Positions 46,021-54,443 of a DNA stretch of 64,000 nt are shown here, piece after piece. The translations under genes and the position numbers were made by a program. The stretch spans positions 3,224,001 to 3,288,000 of the forward strand of contig OY782882.1 in NCBI GenBank assembly GCA_963678485.1. Reading direction: 5' to 3'. The stretch is from CALGYY01 sp963678485. Its GTDB lineage: Bacteria; Bacteroidota; Bacteroidia; Bacteroidales; CAIWKO01. Position 1 is the first letter of the stretch. The number at the start of each line of letters is the position of its first letter. Below the pieces are notes generated by a model. The model searched no databases. It was not told where the DNA came from and saw nothing but the letters and a program-made list of their open reading frames with translations.

Positions 46021-46509
46021 ATGATGAGAAAAACTATTACGATTGGCACTTTCCTGCTTTTTGGGTTTGGTCTGATGGGCGCAGATGCTCAACAGGCTGT
46101 TACCGGGGCAGGGGGTGAAGCCTCTGGTGCTGGCGGTACTTCAAGTTACTCGGTTGGTCAGGTTGTGTATACAACCAATACCGGTACGAATGGGACCGTT
46201 GCTCAGGGAGTTCAACAGCCTTACGAAATCTCTGTCGTTGCGAGTGTTCAGGAAGTTCAGAATATCAGCCTTGAAGCGGTTGTTTATCCAAATCCTGCAC
46301 AAAACGAATTGCGATTAAACATTAAAAATTATAATAATGAGAATCTGAGGTTTCAATTGTTTGATATTAATGGGAAGCTATTAAGCAGCGAACAAATCAC
46401 TGCAAGTGAAACTGTAATATCAATGCAGTCCTATGCAACAGCGATTTACTTTTTAAAAGTAATTGATGCATCAAAAGAATTTATCACCTTTAAAATCATT
46501 AAAAACTAA
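46021..46509 (+). CDS. Mini T9SS type A sorting domain protein
   Basis: A 162-residue secreted protein that is little more than a signal peptide (about 1-24), a Gly/Ser/Ala-rich domain of about 60 residues (AVTGAGGEASGAGGTSSYSVGQVVYT..., VAQGVQQPYEI) and a type A CTD (about 88-162, VYPNPAQNELRL...LFDINGKLL...YFLKVI). The short first domain recurs in Bacteroidota ahead of repeat-rich secreted proteins, though I know of no assigned function. The collagen-like gene starts 5 bases after its stop, so the two are cotranscribed and possibly work together. Start ATG 46021 is chosen over an in-frame TTG at 46012. Confidence 0.85.
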   Translation: MMRKTITIGTFLLFGFGLMGADAQQAVTGAGGEASGAGGTSSYSVGQVVYTTNTGTNGTVAQGVQQPYEISVVASVQEVQNISLEAVVYPNPAQNELRLNIKNYNNENLRFQLFDINGKLLSSEQITASETVISMQSYATAIYFLKVIDASKEFITFKIIKN

Positions 46510-46514
46510 ACTAC

Positions 46515-48467
46515 ATGAAAAAACTCTTTCTACTTTCAATGATGTTGCTGATTGCGGCAACGTCCTGGGCACAGAGCCCTCAGCGTATGAGTTATCAGGC
46601 TGTAATCAGAGATACCAATAACGCACTTGTGACGAATCATGCCGTTGGGATGCGTATCAGCATTTTGCAGGGTTCCGCTTCCGGTACTGCAGTTTTTGTT
46701 GAAACACATACTAATGCAACGAATGCTAACGGATTGGTAAGTATTGAAATTGGAGATGGTACCTTGGTTTCTGGAAACTTCAGTACCATCAACTGGGCAA
46801 ACGGTCCATATTTTATCAAAACACAAACAGATCCTACAGGCGGCACGACATACAGTATTGTTGGTAGCAGCGAATTATTGAGTGTTCCTTATGCGCTGTA
46901 TTCAGCCAACGGAACGCCGGGAGTAACAGGCCCTACCGGTCCTATGGGCCCGATCGGTCCTACCGGAGCTAGTGGCTCCAATGGATCAATTGGTCCTATT
47001 GGTCCTGCCGGTCCTTCTGGTGCTGATGGTACAAATGGCTCAATTGGTCCTATAGGTCCAACTGGCCCTTCAGGTGCTGATGGCTCCAATGGTTCTGTGG
47101 GTCCGATTGGTCCTACCGGTCCTTCAGGCGCTGATGGTATCAATGGAGTAACTGGTCCAACAGGGCCGGTGGCAGGTTCAGATATGCAAATAATTTACAA
47201 CAATGCCGGTGCTGCAGCGGGTAGTGCTAATCTAACTTGGAATGGCGCAATTAGTACACTTACAGTTTCAGGCACCACTAATACAAGTACAGCTCAGATT
47301 ACCGGGCTAGGTGGTGCTGGAACACGTTATGTTACTGCAGATAATTCTGGTCTTCTTTCAGCTGTTACTTTTAGTGGAATTGCAGGATCTGGGACTACTA
47401 ATTATATTCCGAAATTCACTGCCGCTACTACTATTGGCAATTCCACAATGCAGGATAATGGAACAAGTATCTCTGCAGGATTAGCAACACCTTCTGTCAT
47501 TTATCAATTGTATGTTTATCGCCAGCAGCTAACGGCAAATGGAGATGGTCAACATACCATATTGGGTTATCGCACGCGTGATTCTCAAAACGATGGGATT
47601 AGCTATTCACAATTGAGCGCAAATACAGCTTCTACCGGATACAATTTTTGGGGTGATGTTTATACCTTTGGTATAGGTGGATGGAATTATAATGATTATT
47701 CACGTTGCGGAGGAGTGCTTGGTGCTGATGTTAATGGCGCATATTGGGGATCATTGGGCTATCGCTCCAGTGGTTTATTAAATTATGGAGTATACGGTTC
47801 AGCCGGTTATACTAGTGGTGGCGGACTCCTTCCAAATACCAGTGCTTTTGGTGTTGGTGGTGGTTTCCACGGAACATTGATTGGTAGCACATCAAAAGGT
47901 GAAGTCATTGGACAACTTACTTCCGGCGAATTATTCGCTCAATACAATAGTGGCAACGTTTATACCTATGGAAAAAATGTTGAGTTGGTAAAATCCAGCG
48001 AGAAAATTACTCCGGTATACAACCTCACCAGTCTTGAATCTACCATTTATACTAAGGGAACAACACAACTATCGAATGGTAGTGTTTATGTTCCTTTTAC
48101 CAGCGATTTCAAAGCTATTATGGGCGAAGTGCCTGTTGTAACTGTGACCTTAAATGGAGAATGTCAGGGTGTTTATGTTTCCTCTGTTGATATGAATGGT
48201 TTTACCGTTAAAGAACTGAACCATGGAAACAGTAATGCTCCAATTTCGTGGATTGCTGCTGCAAACCGTATCGACAATGGAACTATGGAAGCAGCAACCA
48301 AGATTGTTAGCGCTCCCGATTTTGATCGTAACATTCAAAAGGTATTGTATTCTGATGGTCACCTCGAAGGAAAATCCTTAGGTATTTGGTGGGATGGAAC
48401 CAATCTTCGATTTGGTGAAATCACTCCAGCGATGAATCCTCCAGCGAAAAAAGAAGGAGTTCGATAA
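46515..48467 (+). CDS. Secreted collagen-like protein
   Basis: A 650-residue protein: signal peptide (1-19), an N-terminal domain of about 110 residues (PQRMSYQAVIRDTNNALVTN...SVPYALYSANG), 29 Gly-X-Y triplets (residues 133-219) and a large C-terminal region (about 220-650) with repeated Gly/Tyr-rich beta segments and a distinct end module (GEVPVVTVTLNGECQGVYVSSVDMNGFTVKEL split over two strands). There is no T9SS CTD. It has the same layout as the protein at 55930, with which it shares the N-terminal domain. Gly-X-Y segments form trimeric stalks in bacterial fibres, so a trimeric surface fibre is likely. A terminator follows directly. Confidence 0.85.
   Translation: MKKLFLLSMMLLIAATSWAQSPQRMSYQAVIRDTNNALVTNHAVGMRISILQGSASGTAVFVETHTNATNANGLVSIEIGDGTLVSGNFSTINWANGPYFIKTQTDPTGGTTYSIVGSSELLSVPYALYSANGTPGVTGPTGPMGPIGPTGASGSNGSIGPIGPAGPSGADGTNGSIGPIGPTGPSGADGSNGSVGPIGPTGPSGADGINGVTGPTGPVAGSDMQIIYNNAGAAAGSANLTWNGAISTLTVSGTTNTSTAQITGLGGAGTRYVTADNSGLLSAVTFSGIAGSGTTNYIPKFTAATTIGNSTMQDNGTSISAGLATPSVIYQLYVYRQQLTANGDGQHTILGYRTRDSQNDGISYSQLSANTASTGYNFWGDVYTFGIGGWNYNDYSRCGGVLGADVNGAYWGSLGYRSSGLLNYGVYGSAGYTSGGGLLPNTSAFGVGGGFHGTLIGSTSKGEVIGQLTSGELFAQYNSGNVYTYGKNVELVKSSEKITPVYNLTSLESTIYTKGTTQLSNGSVYVPFTSDFKAIMGEVPVVTVTLNGECQGVYVSSVDMNGFTVKELNHGNSNAPISWIAAANRIDNGTMEAATKIVSAPDFDRNIQKVLYSDGHLEGKSLGIWWDGTNLRFGEITPAMNPPAKKEGVR
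46911..47171 (+). repeat. Collagen-like repeat with 54-bp period
   Basis: Twenty-nine Gly-X-Y triplets, rich in GPT, GPI and GPS. The later part repeats every 18 residues (54 bases) around GADG.NGS.GPIGPTGPS. Synonymous differences between units show it is not brand new. Confidence 0.9.
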
Positions 48468-48492
48468 TCGCATTCAAATTTTTAGCAACTTT

Positions 48493-48521
48493 GGGGGATG
48501 TTTCGGCATCCCCTTTTTTTT
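48493..48521 (+). terminator. Rho-independent terminator whose T-tract abuts the next start codon
   Basis: Stem GGGGATG / CATCCCC with loop TTTCGG, then eight Ts. The next base begins the ATG (48522) of the M28 peptidase. An in-frame ATG at 48498 lies inside the stem. Confidence 0.88.
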
Positions 48522-49409
48522 ATGAGAACTGCGATTCTTTTATTATTGCTGCTTATAGCTGATATAGGTACGACTCAGTCACAGAGCGACCGTTATGTAA
48601 TCGCTTCTATCAAAGAATCTGTTTGTTTTCTTGCATCAGATTCCTTGAAAGGACGGGCGGCTGGGTCTGAGGGCGAGCGTTGCGCCGCAGATTATATTTT
48701 TGCGCATTTTAAGGAGATTGAACATTGCAAAGTATCACGACAGCCATTTCATTTTGTTCATGATAGCATTAAGTATAAAAGCCAAAATATCATTGGCTTT
48801 ATTGATAAAAATTGCACTGAGACTATTTTAATTTGTGCTCACTATGACCACATTGGCATGGGTGGAGAATTGTCGCTTAATGGCGGATTAAAAGCTATAC
48901 ACAATGGAGCTGATGATAATGCTTCAGGAGTTGCCCTATTGCTGGATATTGCAAGAAATCTTACTTTTTCTGACATTAAATGCAATGTGCTCCTGCTTGC
49001 TTCTTCTGGTCATGAATTGGGATTGTATGGTTCAAGGTATTTTGTAGAACATACACCAAAAAAATATAATAAAATAGTATATATGATTAATGTTGATATG
49101 GTCGGAAGGATGGATAAAGACAGTACCTTATATTACGATTGCGATTCAACACAATTGAAGCCATTGGAAATTTATGGTTTGACCTACAATAAGCTTCATT
49201 TGAAGAAAAGTACGATGGACAGAATTGACCTCCTTGATTCTAAATGGTACGTGCAGCGCGGTATTCCCTGTATTACCCTTTCTACCGGAATGCATCTCGA
49301 TTATCATAAATCCACGGATGACGCGGAATATATTAACTTTAACGGTATTGCTTTAACTGAACAGTTTGTAGTGGATTATCTTAAAGTCCTGGGTTATATT
49401 AAACAATAG
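48522..49409 (+). CDS. M28 family metallopeptidase with His at the general-base position
   Basis: A 295-residue secreted zinc aminopeptidase-like protein. Signal peptide about 1-20. The five expected zinc ligands are present: His107 (AHYDH), Asp131 (NGADDNASG), Glu165 (SGHELGL), Asp192 (VDMVGR) and His262 (YHKSTDDAEY). In well-studied M28 enzymes the zinc Glu is preceded by a catalytic Glu (EE); here that residue is His164. The start at 48522 is preferred because the upstream ATG sits in a terminator stem. With the start directly on the T-tract it is probably expressed by read-through or from a promoter inside the upstream gene. Neighbour of a GT-C-like membrane protein. Confidence 0.82.
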   Translation: MRTAILLLLLLIADIGTTQSQSDRYVIASIKESVCFLASDSLKGRAAGSEGERCAADYIFAHFKEIEHCKVSRQPFHFVHDSIKYKSQNIIGFIDKNCTETILICAHYDHIGMGGELSLNGGLKAIHNGADDNASGVALLLDIARNLTFSDIKCNVLLLASSGHELGLYGSRYFVEHTPKKYNKIVYMINVDMVGRMDKDSTLYYDCDSTQLKPLEIYGLTYNKLHLKKSTMDRIDLLDSKWYVQRGIPCITLSTGMHLDYHKSTDDAEYINFNGIALTEQFVVDYLKVLGYIKQ

Positions 49410-49463
49410 CTAAGTCCAATGTCCTTTTAATGTTGGAAGACAGAAAATAATTCAAAGAAGGAG

Positions 49464-50741
49464 ATGCAGAAAAAAAAGCTAACATATCTATTATTGCTAC
49501 TATTTCTTGGTGCATCGCTTTTTCTTACCTTAAACCGACACAGTCGTTCTACTCCCGGAAATTACCATTGTGAGATATGGGCCGATAAAGCGGGTTACTA
49601 TGTATATCTTCCGGCAACCTTTATTTATGGATTCGATGGGAGAACGATGCCTCGAAATATAGAGACAAAAACTGGAAACGGATTTTCTATTGATAGCGCC
49701 TCAGGTGTTATTCGCACTAAATACACCTATGGTGTTTCTTTAATGCAACTGCCATTCTTTTTAGTTGCGCATGCCCTGGCCATAGTATTAAATCTTGAAG
49801 CCAGTGGTTTTTCCACTATCTATCTGCGAATGGTGGATGTCGCAGCGGTCTTTTATTCATTCTTTGCATTGATTATTTTGTTCTTTGTTCTTAAGCGATA
49901 TGTTGATAAACGTTCATCATTAATTTGTATAGCGTGTCTTTACCTTGGGACCAACGTATTTTATTTCTCAATATTCGAAACAGGGATGTCGCATGCGTAT
50001 TCATTTTTCTTGTTTTCGCTTTTTTTATATTTATCACCAATGCTGTTGCAGGACACTGCGAGAGCGATCAACTATCTGTTGTTTGGTCTGGTAGTGGGAC
50101 TAATCATCACCGTAAGGCCAATGAATGTTATATTCCTTCCAGTGTTTTTTATTTTCAACAAGGTTTCCTGGTCATTGATTACTAAGCGTTACAAGGCTAT
50201 ATTGATGACCGCTGCAGCAGTGGTGCTGATAATCATTCCGCAGCTTATCTTTTGGAAATATTCTTATGGTCATTATTTGTTTTATTCCTACGAAGGTGAA
50301 GGCTTTACCAATATATTAAATCCAAAGGTGCTTGAGTTGTGGTTCTCCACCAATAATGGTTTATTTATTTTTAATCCAATTGTAATATTAATTCTTGCCG
50401 GTTTGTTTGTAATGTCTTCCACTCACAAGACGCGGGCTTTATTGCTTGGGATATATTTTTTATTTCTTTCTTACCTATTCGCCTCATGGCACGATTGGCG
50501 TTATGGATGCAGTTATGGTTGCCGGCCTTTTACTGAATATTTTGCTCTTTTTGCTATTCCGGTTTCAGTGTTTGTGCAACGGTTGTTTCCACTGAAAGGC
50601 TTGAAGATTCTACTATTTGTAATAATGGCCATCATCATCATTTATAATATAAAAATGATGTTTTCTTACGACGGATGTTGGTATGGACAAACCTGGGACT
50701 GGAAGGAGTTATGGCGTTTACTGCTTAGTAATACGAAATAG
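49464..50741 (+). CDS. Polytopic membrane protein, GT-C glycosyltransferase-like
   Basis: A 425-residue protein with about ten transmembrane helices. The first extracytoplasmic loop (about 25-95) contains CEIWADKAGYYVYLPATFIY, an acidic-aromatic arrangement like that of GT-C enzymes. A later loop (SWHDWRYGCSYGCRPFTEYFAL) carries conserved-looking Trp, Arg and Cys residues that I recall from Bacteroidota membrane proteins annotated as glycosyltransferase-like. Substrate unknown. It starts 54 bases after the M28 peptidase gene and is followed by the non-coding repeat region. Confidence 0.62.
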   Translation: MQKKKLTYLLLLLFLGASLFLTLNRHSRSTPGNYHCEIWADKAGYYVYLPATFIYGFDGRTMPRNIETKTGNGFSIDSASGVIRTKYTYGVSLMQLPFFLVAHALAIVLNLEASGFSTIYLRMVDVAAVFYSFFALIILFFVLKRYVDKRSSLICIACLYLGTNVFYFSIFETGMSHAYSFFLFSLFLYLSPMLLQDTARAINYLLFGLVVGLIITVRPMNVIFLPVFFIFNKVSWSLITKRYKAILMTAAAVVLIIIPQLIFWKYSYGHYLFYSYEGEGFTNILNPKVLELWFSTNNGLFIFNPIVILILAGLFVMSSTHKTRALLLGIYFLFLSYLFASWHDWRYGCSYGCRPFTEYFALFAIPVSVFVQRLFPLKGLKILLFVIMAIIIIYNIKMMFSYDGCWYGQTWDWKELWRLLLSNTK

Positions 50742-50898
50742 AGAAGCATTCCAATTTTGTTTTTCGCTGCACCAGAGATTAATGGAATCAAGCCTGTAAC
50801 TGAGCTTGAAGGGCGGTTCCTTAGCCTTGTCGAAGGGCAATTCGGGAGAATTTTAGAATTAGTCAACTATCTAGTTTTTTTCTCGCATTTCAAATTGC

Positions 50899-50930
50899 CC
50901 TGCCAGAAAGGCACGGTCAGGCGGGATTTT
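50899..50930 (+). repeat. Direct repeat copy A (CACGGTCAGGCGGG element)
   Basis: This 32-base element around GAAAGGCACGGTCAGGCGG matches 51266-51297 with few changes, marking the two copies of the diverged duplication. Confidence 0.75.
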
Positions 50931-51082
50931 CGATGCTCGCATTTTTTTCCTCTCTGGTTTTACAAATGTTATTTTATGGACAGCTTCTGAAATGCTGCGC
51001 TGTAAAGCCTTTCCGACTATTACACTTTGTTATTATCGCCCCTCGACAGGCTCGGGGACCGATTGGTTTTATTTTTTTGGTA

Positions 51083-51105
51083 GGCGCTTCGACAGGCTCA
51101 GCGCC
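51083..51105. repeat. Hairpin repeat with GGCGCT/AGCGCC arms
   Basis: Core TCGACAGGCTC enclosed by perfectly complementary six-base arms GGCGCT and AGCGCC. Confidence 0.8.
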
Positions 51106-51137
51106 CTGTGCTATTCCTAACAGCAGTGCGACTTTCC

Positions 51138-51162
51138 GGTGGTTGAGCTTGTCGAAACCACC
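51138..51162. repeat. Hairpin repeat with GGTGGTT/AACCACC arms
   Basis: Core GAGCTTGTCGA (the complement of the family core) enclosed by perfectly complementary seven-base arms GGTGGTT and AACCACC, different from those of the neighbouring copy. Confidence 0.8.
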
Positions 51163-51265
51163 AAGGATCAAAGCAATCAAAACCGGTCTCTTAGCCTGTC
51201 GAAGGGCACTTCAGGTGAATATTTGAACAGTTTTCTGTTATGTTTTATCTAGCATTTCTAATCTT

Positions 51266-51297
51266 CCTGCCCGAAAGACACGGTCAGGCGGGGCTTC
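51266..51297 (+). repeat. Direct repeat copy B (CACGGTCAGGCGGG element)
   Basis: Second copy of the element at 50899-50930, in the same orientation. Confidence 0.75.
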
Positions 51298-51515
51298 TCG
51301 TATCTCGGATTTCTTTTTTCTTTTTGATTTTTAGAGGGCTAATTTTTTGGACACTCCTGAAATACGGCTCTAAATGGGCATTCCATAGGTCTTTCCCTGC
51401 ATAGTGCTCGTTAGAGTTTAGATAATTCTTGGGTGTTGGCGTTCTTCTGTAATCTTGAAATTTTTCGTTTTTCTTATCAATTTTCTATAAAAAATGCTGG
51501 AGTCAAAAAAAAATG

Positions 51516-51523
51516 TATGTTTG
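51516..51523 (+). promoter_or_regulatory. -7 promoter box for the acetate transporter gene
   Basis: TATGTTTG fits TAnnTTTG; the leader to ATG 51562 would be about 32 bases. Confidence 0.5.
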
Positions 51524-51561
51524 CAGAAACATCAAAATCATAAACCAACACATTATTTATT

Positions 51562-52152
51562 ATGCAGGAACCCACACAAACACGCATCCTTGACACCACA
51601 GCAAACCCGGCGCCTTTGGGCCTTTTGTGCTTTGGAATGACCACTGTATTGTTAAACCTGGCCAACTCCGGTCTTGTGTCCCTTTCGGTGATGATCATGT
51701 CCATGGGAATCTTTCTTGGTGGTCTGGCGCAGGTTATTGCCGGAGTACTCGAATCAAAGAAGAACAATACATTTGGTTTTACCGCCTTTACCAGTTACGG
51801 TTTTTTCTGGATTAGTCTTGTTTGCATCTGGATTTTACCAAAGACCGGATACGCTCCACCGGCCGATGAAACCTCTATGGGATATTACCTCACAGTATGG
51901 GGAATATATTCTTTTGCAATGTTTATTGGTACATTTAAGTTGAACCGTGGATTACAGGTTGTTTTCGGATCACTGGTTGTACTTTTTATTTTGCTTGCTG
52001 TTGCAGATTTTTCTGGAAACCATGAGATCAAAAAGATTGCTGGTTTTGAAGGTATATTCTGCGGTCTGAGCGCCATGTATGTATCTTTCGCAAATATACT
52101 GAATGAAGTATACGGAAGAGTGGTCTTACCCATTTGCCCAATGAAAAATTAA
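51562..52152 (+). CDS. satP: Acetate uptake transporter (GPR1/FUN34/YaaH family, SatP-like)
   Basis: A 196-residue inner-membrane protein with six transmembrane helices. The family signature NPAPLGLLCFGMTTVLLNLANSG stands just before and in helix 1 (residues about 14-36), and the FEGIFCGLSAMYVSFANILNEVYGR end is typical. Members such as SatP form hexamers that move acetate or succinate with protons. It stands alone with its own promoter box and a bidirectional terminator. Confidence 0.9.
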   Translation: MQEPTQTRILDTTANPAPLGLLCFGMTTVLLNLANSGLVSLSVMIMSMGIFLGGLAQVIAGVLESKKNNTFGFTAFTSYGFFWISLVCIWILPKTGYAPPADETSMGYYLTVWGIYSFAMFIGTFKLNRGLQVVFGSLVVLFILLAVADFSGNHEIKKIAGFEGIFCGLSAMYVSFANILNEVYGRVVLPICPMKN

Positions 52153-52185
52153 AAAAAAAGAGAGGCAAACGCCTCTCTTTTTTTT
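52153..52185. terminator. Bidirectional terminator between satP and the S46 peptidase
   Basis: Stem AAAAGAGAGGC / GCCTCTCTTTT with loop AAAC, flanked by an A-run on the left and a T-run on the right, so it can stop transcription from both convergent genes. Confidence 0.9.
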
Positions 52186-52186
52186 G

Positions 52187-54334
52187 TTATTTGATAACAG
52201 TCATTTCTGCAATCAGGTTTTGAGCATTCGCATATTTATCTATTATAAACATAACATAGCGAATGTCTACATTAATGGTGCGCTGTACCTGAGGTTCAAA
52301 AAGAATATTACCGCTCATTGCTTCCCAGTTGCCATCGAATGCCAGCCCAATCAATTCTCCTTTTGCATTGAGCACAGGGCTTCCGGAATTACCGCCGGTA
52401 ATATCATTATCCGTAAGGAAACAAGTTCTTACTGTGCCATTTTCAGCATAGGGACCAAAGTCTTTCTTTTGCCACAACTCTTTTAATTTTGGTGCTACAA
52501 CAAATTCCCAGTTGTTGGGATCTTCCTTCGCCATTACGCCATCGAGGGTGGTGAAATAATCATAACGAACAGCATCGGCAGGACTGTAATCCATTACCTT
52601 TCCATAGGTCAGTCGCATAGTGCTATTGGCATCGGGATAGAATTTTCTGTCAGGAAGCATTTCTCGCAAACCTGCAATGAATAAGCGTTTGCTGATAGCC
52701 AATTGGTTCGAGGCCGCATTTATTCCATCATTCAATGCACTATTTGCTACTGAAAAGGCTAACATATATTTATACAATGGATCTTTCTGCAATACGGTAA
52801 TAGAGGGTGAAGCAAGAAAGGCTTCAACTTTTGACTGATCTCCAAACATAGTACTTTTAAAGGCGTCATCTGTGAGTGCCGAGAAATCACCCTTTGTTTT
52901 ATCGCCATTCACCAATAGAAATTCAGGTTGTTGGGAGCGTGGGACATTTTTGTAATACATTGCCAGCATGGCTTTCGTGAGTTTGATGTCAGTCCCTTTA
53001 TTGAAATTTTTATAAAACTGTACAACGATTTCCTTTAATTCATCGGTCTTCTTTTGTATCGCTTCCTTATCGGGTGTTTTCACAATCAGAAGATCTGCCA
53101 GCGATTTGAAATGGCGCGACAATGCCATGGCTTCGCAGCCCAACACCGCTTCTCCATAGTAAATTCGGGCAATGTTGTAGACGGCCATATCCTTATACGC
53201 CTTGTCCATCATTTCGAACACCTTCCCGTATTTGGCTGCCAATACTCCATCTCCGTTACACCATTGGGCGAATTGATCTTCGAGTAATTTTTTCTTGTCG
53301 ATAATTTTCAAGCGATTTACAGCTTTCATCACACCTAAAAAATTCTTCCAATAGTTTGCAATGCCTGCATATTTGGATGCATATTTAATCCGAACTGCGG
53401 GATCAGCCTGCATATCTTCAAGCATAATCTGTAATTTTTTTGCTCTTACATCAACACGCGTTGGATAGGATTGACTCATATAAAGGTCTATTCCGTAGGA
53501 AGTGAGATAGCGCTCTGTAGTTCCGGGGTATCCCATAATCATGGCAAAGTCACCCTTTTTGTAACCTCCAATATTAATAGGCAGGAAATGCTTCGGCTTT
53601 AGAGGGACATTGTTTACCGAATATTTTGCGGGCTTGCCATCAGGTGCAGTATATACGCGAAACATAGAAAAATCCCCGGTATGTCGCGGCCACATCCAAT
53701 TATCAGTGTCGGCACCGAATTTCCCAACACTACTGGGTGGTGCGCCAACTAGCCGAACATCTTCGAATACTTCATAAACAAAAAGGTAGAATTCATTTCC
53801 TTCGAAAAAGCTCCTCAGATTCGCTTTGTAATGAGTTCCGTTAGTGGCTTCCTTTTCCATACTAGCAGCAATTTCCTTGAGCTTGGCGGTGCGCGCGTCT
53901 TCATCAGTGATATTGCCTAATTGGCTGATAACATCTGCCGTGACATCTTTAATACTCACCAGGAATTTTACCGTGAGCCCTTCGATAGGTAGTTCCTCGG
54001 CAAGGGAATAGGCCCAAAAACCATTGGTAAGATAATCATGTTCAACGGTGCTTTGTCCTTGAATGGCGCCATATCCGCAATGATGATTGGTGATAAGTAA
54101 GCCTTGACCTGAAATCATTTCTGCAGTGCAACCGCCGCCAAACTGAACAATAGCATCTTTAAGCGAGCTGCGGTTAAGGCTGTAAATCTCATCAGCGCTA
54201 AGCTGCAAGCCCATTTTCTGCATGTCGGTATAGTTGAGGCGATCGATGAACATGGGCAACCACATGCCCTCATCAGCTTTAGCAACAAACAGACTGCTCC
54301 AAAGCAAAACGAACAGGACTAAGAACTTTTTCAT
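52187..54334 (-). CDS. S46 family dipeptidyl peptidase, DPP7-type
   Basis: A 715-residue periplasmic serine peptidase starting at ATG 54334 (signal peptide MKKFLVLFVLLWSSLFVAKA; a longer in-frame start is not signal-like). It removes dipeptides from peptide N-termini. Catalytic His is in NHHCGYG (residues 84-85), the Asp region in DNWMWPRHTGDF, and Ser650 in GGNSGSP. In DPP11 an Arg 18 residues after the catalytic Ser selects acidic P1 residues; here that position is Gly668 (FDGNW), as in DPP7, so hydrophobic P1 residues should be preferred. Non-fermenting Bacteroidota use such enzymes to feed on protein. A terminator is shared with satP. Confidence 0.93.
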   Translation of the reverse strand: MKKFLVLFVLLWSSLFVAKADEGMWLPMFIDRLNYTDMQKMGLQLSADEIYSLNRSSLKDAIVQFGGGCTAEMISGQGLLITNHHCGYGAIQGQSTVEHDYLTNGFWAYSLAEELPIEGLTVKFLVSIKDVTADVISQLGNITDEDARTAKLKEIAASMEKEATNGTHYKANLRSFFEGNEFYLFVYEVFEDVRLVGAPPSSVGKFGADTDNWMWPRHTGDFSMFRVYTAPDGKPAKYSVNNVPLKPKHFLPINIGGYKKGDFAMIMGYPGTTERYLTSYGIDLYMSQSYPTRVDVRAKKLQIMLEDMQADPAVRIKYASKYAGIANYWKNFLGVMKAVNRLKIIDKKKLLEDQFAQWCNGDGVLAAKYGKVFEMMDKAYKDMAVYNIARIYYGEAVLGCEAMALSRHFKSLADLLIVKTPDKEAIQKKTDELKEIVVQFYKNFNKGTDIKLTKAMLAMYYKNVPRSQQPEFLLVNGDKTKGDFSALTDDAFKSTMFGDQSKVEAFLASPSITVLQKDPLYKYMLAFSVANSALNDGINAASNQLAISKRLFIAGLREMLPDRKFYPDANSTMRLTYGKVMDYSPADAVRYDYFTTLDGVMAKEDPNNWEFVVAPKLKELWQKKDFGPYAENGTVRTCFLTDNDITGGNSGSPVLNAKGELIGLAFDGNWEAMSGNILFEPQVQRTINVDIRYVMFIIDKYANAQNLIAEMTVIK

Positions 54335-54443
54335 ACTTTTATATTTTAAAATATTTTTGCAGTTCACAAAAAAACACAATTTTCCTGAGCTTACAAGTAT
54401 TATTTTATCGGGAGGTTTTTTTTGTTGTTGCTGAGTTTTCCTA

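Larger units (their letters stand above)
50742..51561. other. Non-coding region with hairpin repeats and a diverged duplication
   Basis: About 820 bases without a credible gene. Five sequences share the core TTCGACAGGCTCAG or its complement (near 50820-50838, 51038-51060, 51083-51105, 51138-51162 and 51189-51207), with a degenerate sixth near 50801. A roughly 370-base unit also seems duplicated: 50814 onward and 51182 onward both run through TTAGCC-TGTCGAAGGGCA, ATCTAG, CCTGCC-GAAAG-CACGGTCAGGCGG, TTTGGACA-like and CTGAAAT segments in the same order. A promoter box for satP lies at 51516. Confidence 0.75.

Noticed and set aside
46911..47171. CRISPR-like tandem repeat
   Set aside because: The 54-bp period lies in frame in a coding region and encodes Gly-X-Y; there are no spacers or cas genes.
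50757..51226. Short frames in the 50.7-51.6 kb repeat region
   Set aside because: They span hairpin repeats, lack promoter or start context, and their translations resemble no family.
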